Shown here: positions 5,385-8,185 of the stretch, one piece after another
Layout of the letters: the number at the start of each line of letters is the position of its first letter
How positions within the stretch are numbered: position 1 is the first letter of the stretch
Assembly (NCBI GenBank): GCA_031289935.1
Contig: JAITON010000167.1
Coordinates: 1 to 8,185, forward strand
Origin: Treponema sp.
GTDB lineage: Bacteria > Spirochaetota > Spirochaetia > Treponematales > Breznakiellaceae
DNA: 8,185 nt
Reading direction: 5' to 3'
Made by a program: the position numbers and the translations under genes
Notes under the pieces: model-generated
Database searches by the model: none
Told to the model about the DNA's origin: nothing
Seen by the model: only the letters and a program-made list of their open reading frames with translations

Positions 5385-6664
5385 TGCAGCGGGTGGGTGT
5401 GTTTTTCCGCAGCCTGGCGCAACGCCTGGTCATCAGCATGGAATTCTTCATGCAGAACAGCCTGGGGAACCACGCCGCCGCCGGGGCCTATGGCTTTCTC
5501 CTCTCCGCAGCCCCTGCTCTGATGATCGTCTCCTTCTTTGTGGTCACGGCCTTCCAGTCCTCGCCCCAGGCGATCGCCGCTTTATTGTCGGAGTTTAGCT
5601 TTCTGGGGAATCTTTTTCACGAAGAGGACTCCGTGGAAAAGCTCCTGGATCTGACCCGATCCGGCGTTCCCGGACTCTTTTCCGCAGTGGGCATCATCTG
5701 GGCGGGCAGGGTATTCGCGCTGGCAATCCTCCGAGGTCTCAAGATCATCTTTAACGGGCCCAGGACGAGGAACCCCATCATGGAGAACTTCATCATCATC
5801 GGTATTGAGCTCCTGGTCATACTGATGATTGCGGTTATGGTGCTTTTATCCCGGTCCGTTCTGGCGCTCCTCCGGGCTGCGGGTCTCTGGGGGCTTCTGG
5901 GGCATTACGGGAATTCCCTTCTGTTCTCCCGAATTATTCCCCTGGGAGGGCTCGGCCTGGTCTGTTTCGGCACCTACAGGTTCGTGCCCGCGAACCCGCC
6001 CCGGGGCCTTTCGGCCCTGCGGGGGACCTTCTGCTGCATCATTCCCTTTGCGCTTTTCTCCCAGGTTTTGGGCCTTGTGCTCAACCAAGCCCGGTATAAC
6101 TTTATCTACGGCGCCCTGGGGAGCCTGGTTATCCTCCTGGTGAACGTCTATTTCTTCTTTAACTGCTATTTTTTCGGGGCCCAGATGGCCGCAGTGATCG
6201 ATTCCTTTGATTCGGTCCTCTTTTCACGGCTCCATCGTACCTGGATTGAGGGTCCCCGTTCCTCAAGCCTGGAACGGAGGCTTTTTTCCTACACCAAGGG
6301 CAAGCTGCGGAAGTACCTCCGTTCATACCCGGCCGGGGAGACCGTCTTCAATCAGGGCGATGATAGCCGGGATATCTACTTTCTCGTTTCAGGCGAGGCG
6401 GAGCTGAGATTGGGGCCGCAGGAGCCGTCCGTTTTCCATCCCGGGGAAATCTTCGGCGAAATGGCCTATCTGCTGGGGGAGACCCGGACGGCTACGATAA
6501 TCGCCCGAACGGATATCTCCACCCTGGTCCTGCCCCCGGAACTCTTCGAGGAAATCCTTAGGACCAATCCCGCCACAGACCGCCTGGTCATCGATAATCT
6601 CTCCCGGCGTCTCAAGACTACCAACGATCATCTGGAGAAGACCTACCCCGGTCATAAAAATTAG
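5384..6664 (+). CDS. YihY/BrkB-family membrane protein fused to a cyclic-nucleotide-binding domain
   Basis: A 426-residue inner-membrane protein. Residues 1-285 are YihY/BrkB-like: an N-terminal FFMQNSLGNHAAAGAYGFLLSA region, then about six hydrophobic segments (roughly 35-57, 97-118, 135-157, 180-200, 214-234, 241-272), with TYRFVPANPPRG (197-208) as a family loop. After a basic linker, residues 310-395 form a Crp-like cNMP-binding domain: YPAGETVFNQGDDSRDIYFL, then FGEMAYLLGETRTAT (357-371). Glu359 and Arg368 occupy the usual ribose- and phosphate-contact positions, so cAMP/cGMP-type ligand binding is plausible. The function of YihY/BrkB proteins is poorly defined (envelope integrity; not RNase BN as once named). 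The ATG at 5384 is chosen because it overlaps the upstream stop and has AGGA (5374-5377) 6 nt away; the adjacent TTG is not needed. The stop overlaps that of the convergent oxidoreductase gene. Confidence 0.9.
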   Translation: MQRVGVFFRSLAQRLVISMEFFMQNSLGNHAAAGAYGFLLSAAPALMIVSFFVVTAFQSSPQAIAALLSEFSFLGNLFHEEDSVEKLLDLTRSGVPGLFSAVGIIWAGRVFALAILRGLKIIFNGPRTRNPIMENFIIIGIELLVILMIAVMVLLSRSVLALLRAAGLWGLLGHYGNSLLFSRIIPLGGLGLVCFGTYRFVPANPPRGLSALRGTFCCIIPFALFSQVLGLVLNQARYNFIYGALGSLVILLVNVYFFFNCYFFGAQMAAVIDSFDSVLFSRLHRTWIEGPRSSSLERRLFSYTKGKLRKYLRSYPAGETVFNQGDDSRDIYFLVSGEAELRLGPQEPSVFHPGEIFGEMAYLLGETRTATIIARTDISTLVLPPELFEEILRTNPATDRLVIDNLSRRLKTTNDHLEKTYPGHKN

Positions 6665-8034
6665 CCGGGAATTGATGCGGCCGTCATTGCCGCCAGGTCC
6701 CGGTCGGCCAGATCCGCCATGTTATCGGCCTTGGACCAGAGCGCTTCGGCCTCCCGGACCCACTCAGCAAAACCTTCCGGCTTGTCCGGGAAGGCCATAT
6801 AGTGTTTGTATATTTTACCGCCGATACCTGCCGCCCCCGCGAGGTCGCTCAGGGATTTAAAGGAGATCCCCCCCGAGAGGAGGCCCCCCAGGAGCTTTAG
6901 GACCATGTTTCCCTTGCCCTTATCGGCGTCGTCTTCAAAGATGATGCTGTGCTTGAACTCGTAGTCGTTTTCCTCAGGGCTGCACTTAACGGCCCCGGAG
7001 AGCATGGCCAAGTTCTGGGCAAAAAGGGCCCCCTGCGCCTGTTGATAGCGGCGGTTCAGCTCCCAGACCGATTCCTTAACCGGGAAGGCTCCGTCCTTCA
7101 TCACCCTGCCAAAGACCTCGGCAGCGATGGAACAGAGGAGCCAGGCGTAAGGCACCCCCTCGCCCGACCAGGGGTTGGTGATGCAGGCCGCGTCCCCCAG
7201 GGCCACGAAACCGCAGGAAACAAAGCTGTAGGGCGGCCGCCTATAGGGGGTGCTGCTCTGCTCCAGGTACTGGAAAGTATATTCCGGCAGCTTGAGCCGG
7301 CTGGCAAACCGTTCCCAGCAGCGATTGGCGTAATCGAAGGAGAGGTTGGCCCCCACCCCGAGAATCGCCCCGCCGGGCACAAGCTGGGGGGCTATCCAGG
7401 TCTTGTAATAGGGCCAGGAACAGGTGAGCTCTACCTTATCCTCTTCGGGGCGCTGGAGCCTTACATAACGGAGCACCACGTAGAACTGATCCCGGGGGCC
7501 GGTAACAAAGTTCTCCACCCCATAATCCTGGGGGAGTTTGGTCCGTACCGCCGCCCCAATCCCCGTGGCGTCCGCCGTGAGCCGGGTCTTTATCTTGATA
7601 TCCTGCCCCCCTTGGCGGACCAGGGCCCCCGCCAGACGGCCCCTATCGTCAAATTCGGGGCTTATATAGTCGGTATCGAAAAGGATTTCCGCCCCCTGCT
7701 CCCGGACCCAGGCGGAAAGCCGTTTCATCAGGGGCGCCCGGCGGAGTACCAGCACATCGTGGTAGTTGTTTTTGGGCCACTTGTCCAGGGCGGATCTCTG
7801 GAGGCTCTGGTGGAAGGCCTGCACATAGTCCGGATCCCCTGGCCCGGGCTCGGGGATTCCAAACTGGGCAAAGGACCCCTGGGCAATATGGATGATATCG
7901 TAGCGCTTCCCCAGATCGGCCTCGGAACTCCGGTCGCAGACCAGCACCCGGTAACCCTGTTTGGCCATGAGCCCCGCAAAATACAGGCCTGCCGTACAGG
8001 CCCCAGCCACCAACACATCGACTTCCCGTTCCAT
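6661..8034 (-). CDS. FAD-dependent oxidoreductase, geranylgeranyl-reductase-like
   Basis: A 457-residue flavoprotein of the p-hydroxybenzoate-hydroxylase/geranylgeranyl-reductase fold. Residues 4-32 form the N-terminal Rossmann beta-alpha-beta unit (VDVLVAGACTAGLYFAGLMA...), ending in an acidic residue at the second strand (VLVCD34). RLTADATG (151-158) and GFVALGDAACITNPWSGEG (275-293) are the second and third FAD-contact motifs; Asp281 should bind the ribityl chain. The dinucleotide motif is GACTAG (11-16): the middle glycine of GxGxxG is Cys13, an unusual change. The C-terminal ~150 residues do not match a motif I know. Substrate unknown; lipid or isoprenoid reduction, a hydroxylase or a halogenase-like reaction are all possible. 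AAGGAGG lies about 9 nt before the ATG at 8034. A tRNA gene lies 29 bp upstream on the same strand with no terminator between, so co-transcription is likely. The 3' end overlaps the convergent BrkB-like gene by 4 bp. Confidence 0.85.
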   Translation of the reverse strand: MEREVDVLVAGACTAGLYFAGLMAKQGYRVLVCDRSSEADLGKRYDIIHIAQGSFAQFGIPEPGPGDPDYVQAFHQSLQRSALDKWPKNNYHDVLVLRRAPLMKRLSAWVREQGAEILFDTDYISPEFDDRGRLAGALVRQGGQDIKIKTRLTADATGIGAAVRTKLPQDYGVENFVTGPRDQFYVVLRYVRLQRPEEDKVELTCSWPYYKTWIAPQLVPGGAILGVGANLSFDYANRCWERFASRLKLPEYTFQYLEQSSTPYRRPPYSFVSCGFVALGDAACITNPWSGEGVPYAWLLCSIAAEVFGRVMKDGAFPVKESVWELNRRYQQAQGALFAQNLAMLSGAVKCSPEENDYEFKHSIIFEDDADKGKGNMVLKLLGGLLSGGISFKSLSDLAGAAGIGGKIYKHYMAFPDKPEGFAEWVREAEALWSKADNMADLADRDLAAMTAASIPG

Positions 8035-8063
8035 AGACTAAGCCCTCCTTGGAAATCTATTTT

Positions 8064-8137
8064 TGGGCCCACCTGGACTTGAACCAGGGACCTACGGATT
8101 ATGAGTCCGCAGCTCTAACCAACTGAGCTATGGGCCC
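8064..8137 (-). tRNA. tRNA with CAU anticodon, probably tRNA-Ile2 (or elongator Met)
   Basis: A full cloverleaf folds on the minus strand. The acceptor is GGGCCCA/TGGGCCC with discriminator A (8064), and the D-stem is GCTC/GAGC with AGTTGGTTA in the loop. The anticodon stem GCGGA/TCCGT closes a CTCATAA loop with anticodon CAT (plus-strand 8101-8103). The T-arm is CCTGG-TTCAAGT-CCAGG. The 3' CCA is not encoded (AAAAA follows), so it must be added by a nucleotidyltransferase. CAU tRNAs are initiator, elongator Met or lysidine-modified Ile2. The paired first acceptor base rules out a typical initiator. The GGGCCC acceptor and G-A-C-T-C-A-T-A-A-T-C anticodon region resemble bacterial tRNA-Ile(CAU) more than Met, but I cannot settle this without tilS-identity scoring. 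Confidence 0.93.
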
Positions 8138-8142
8138 CAAAA

Positions 8143-8179
8143 TATATAGGACGGTACTGTTTCCCCGCAAAAAAGTCAA
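8143..8179 (-). promoter_or_regulatory. Candidate promoter of the tRNA gene (and oxidoreductase)
   Basis: On the minus strand TATATA (8143-8148) lies 16 bp from TTGCGG (8165-8170), which would start transcription at or near the first tRNA base. An alternative pairs TTGACT (8174-8179, five of six -35 bases) with TACCGT (8151-8156) at 17 bp, giving a leader of a few bases. The two overlap and I cannot choose between them. Confidence 0.4.
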
Positions 8180-8185
8180 GGCCAT

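Noticed and set aside
6949..8082. Long plus-strand ORF of 377 codons opposite the oxidoreductase gene
   Set aside because: It lies wholly antisense to a gene with clear FAD motifs, runs into the tRNA gene and shows no recognisable domain. It is a codon-bias shadow.
8064..8137. The tRNA gene as an attachment site of an integrated element
   Set aside because: No integrase, no direct repeat of the tRNA 3' end within the window, and the neighbouring genes look like ordinary chromosomal genes.
8143..8179. TTGACT (8174-8179) paired with TATATA (8143-8148) as one promoter
   Set aside because: The spacer would be 25 bp, too long for a sigma70 promoter; alternative pairings are listed in the feature.

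Overview
The window is a gene-dense, moderately GC-rich bacterial chromosome segment (about 55% G+C in the one stretch I counted). It has short intergenic gaps, strong AAGGAG/GGAGG ribosome binding sites and several families of short intergenic repeats. A DUF4469-type protein, a small FMN-binding lipoprotein with a relaxed lipobox, a YihY/BrkB protein with a cyclic-nucleotide-binding tail, and plant-polysaccharide enzymes together suggest a spirochaete, possibly a Treponema-like gut symbiont. This is an inference from gene content; no rRNA or marker gene is present to confirm it.

Layout. Positions 1-462 (+) hold the 3' end of a DUF4469-like gene. It converges on a GH2 beta-mannosidase (670-3237, -), and an eight-unit 22/23-bp dyad repeat array fills the gap between them. 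Upstream of the mannosidase on the same strand are a strong intrinsic terminator (3261-3293), a small FMN-binding lipoprotein (3315-3698, -) with a good promoter, a repeat-bearing gap with two 42-bp units, and a membrane-anchored pectin acetylesterase-like hydrolase (3947-5092, -). A divergent intergenic region follows, with two 56-bp direct repeats at a 67-bp period. The second copy carries a perfect 10-bp hairpin closed on a GCGAAGC core that overlaps the -35 position of a rightward promoter. That promoter would serve a short ORF of 32 codons (5286-5384, +) with a strong Shine-Dalgarno. Its stop overlaps the start of a BrkB/YihY membrane protein fused to a cNMP-binding domain (5384-6664, +). 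This gene converges, with overlapping stop codons, on an FAD-dependent oxidoreductase (6661-8034, -). A CAU-anticodon tRNA gene (8064-8137, -), probably tRNA-Ile2, lies directly upstream of the oxidoreductase on the same strand.

Functionally, the mannosidase (cytoplasmic) and the esterase (envelope) fit use of hemicellulose and pectin fragments, although a terminator and repeats separate them and they are not obviously one operon. The small FMN-binding lipoprotein and the FAD enzyme point to flavin redox chemistry. The most unusual parts are the coupled 32-codon ORF plus BrkB-cNMP gene pair with its hairpin-rich promoter region, and the three unrelated repeat families, all lying between genes.
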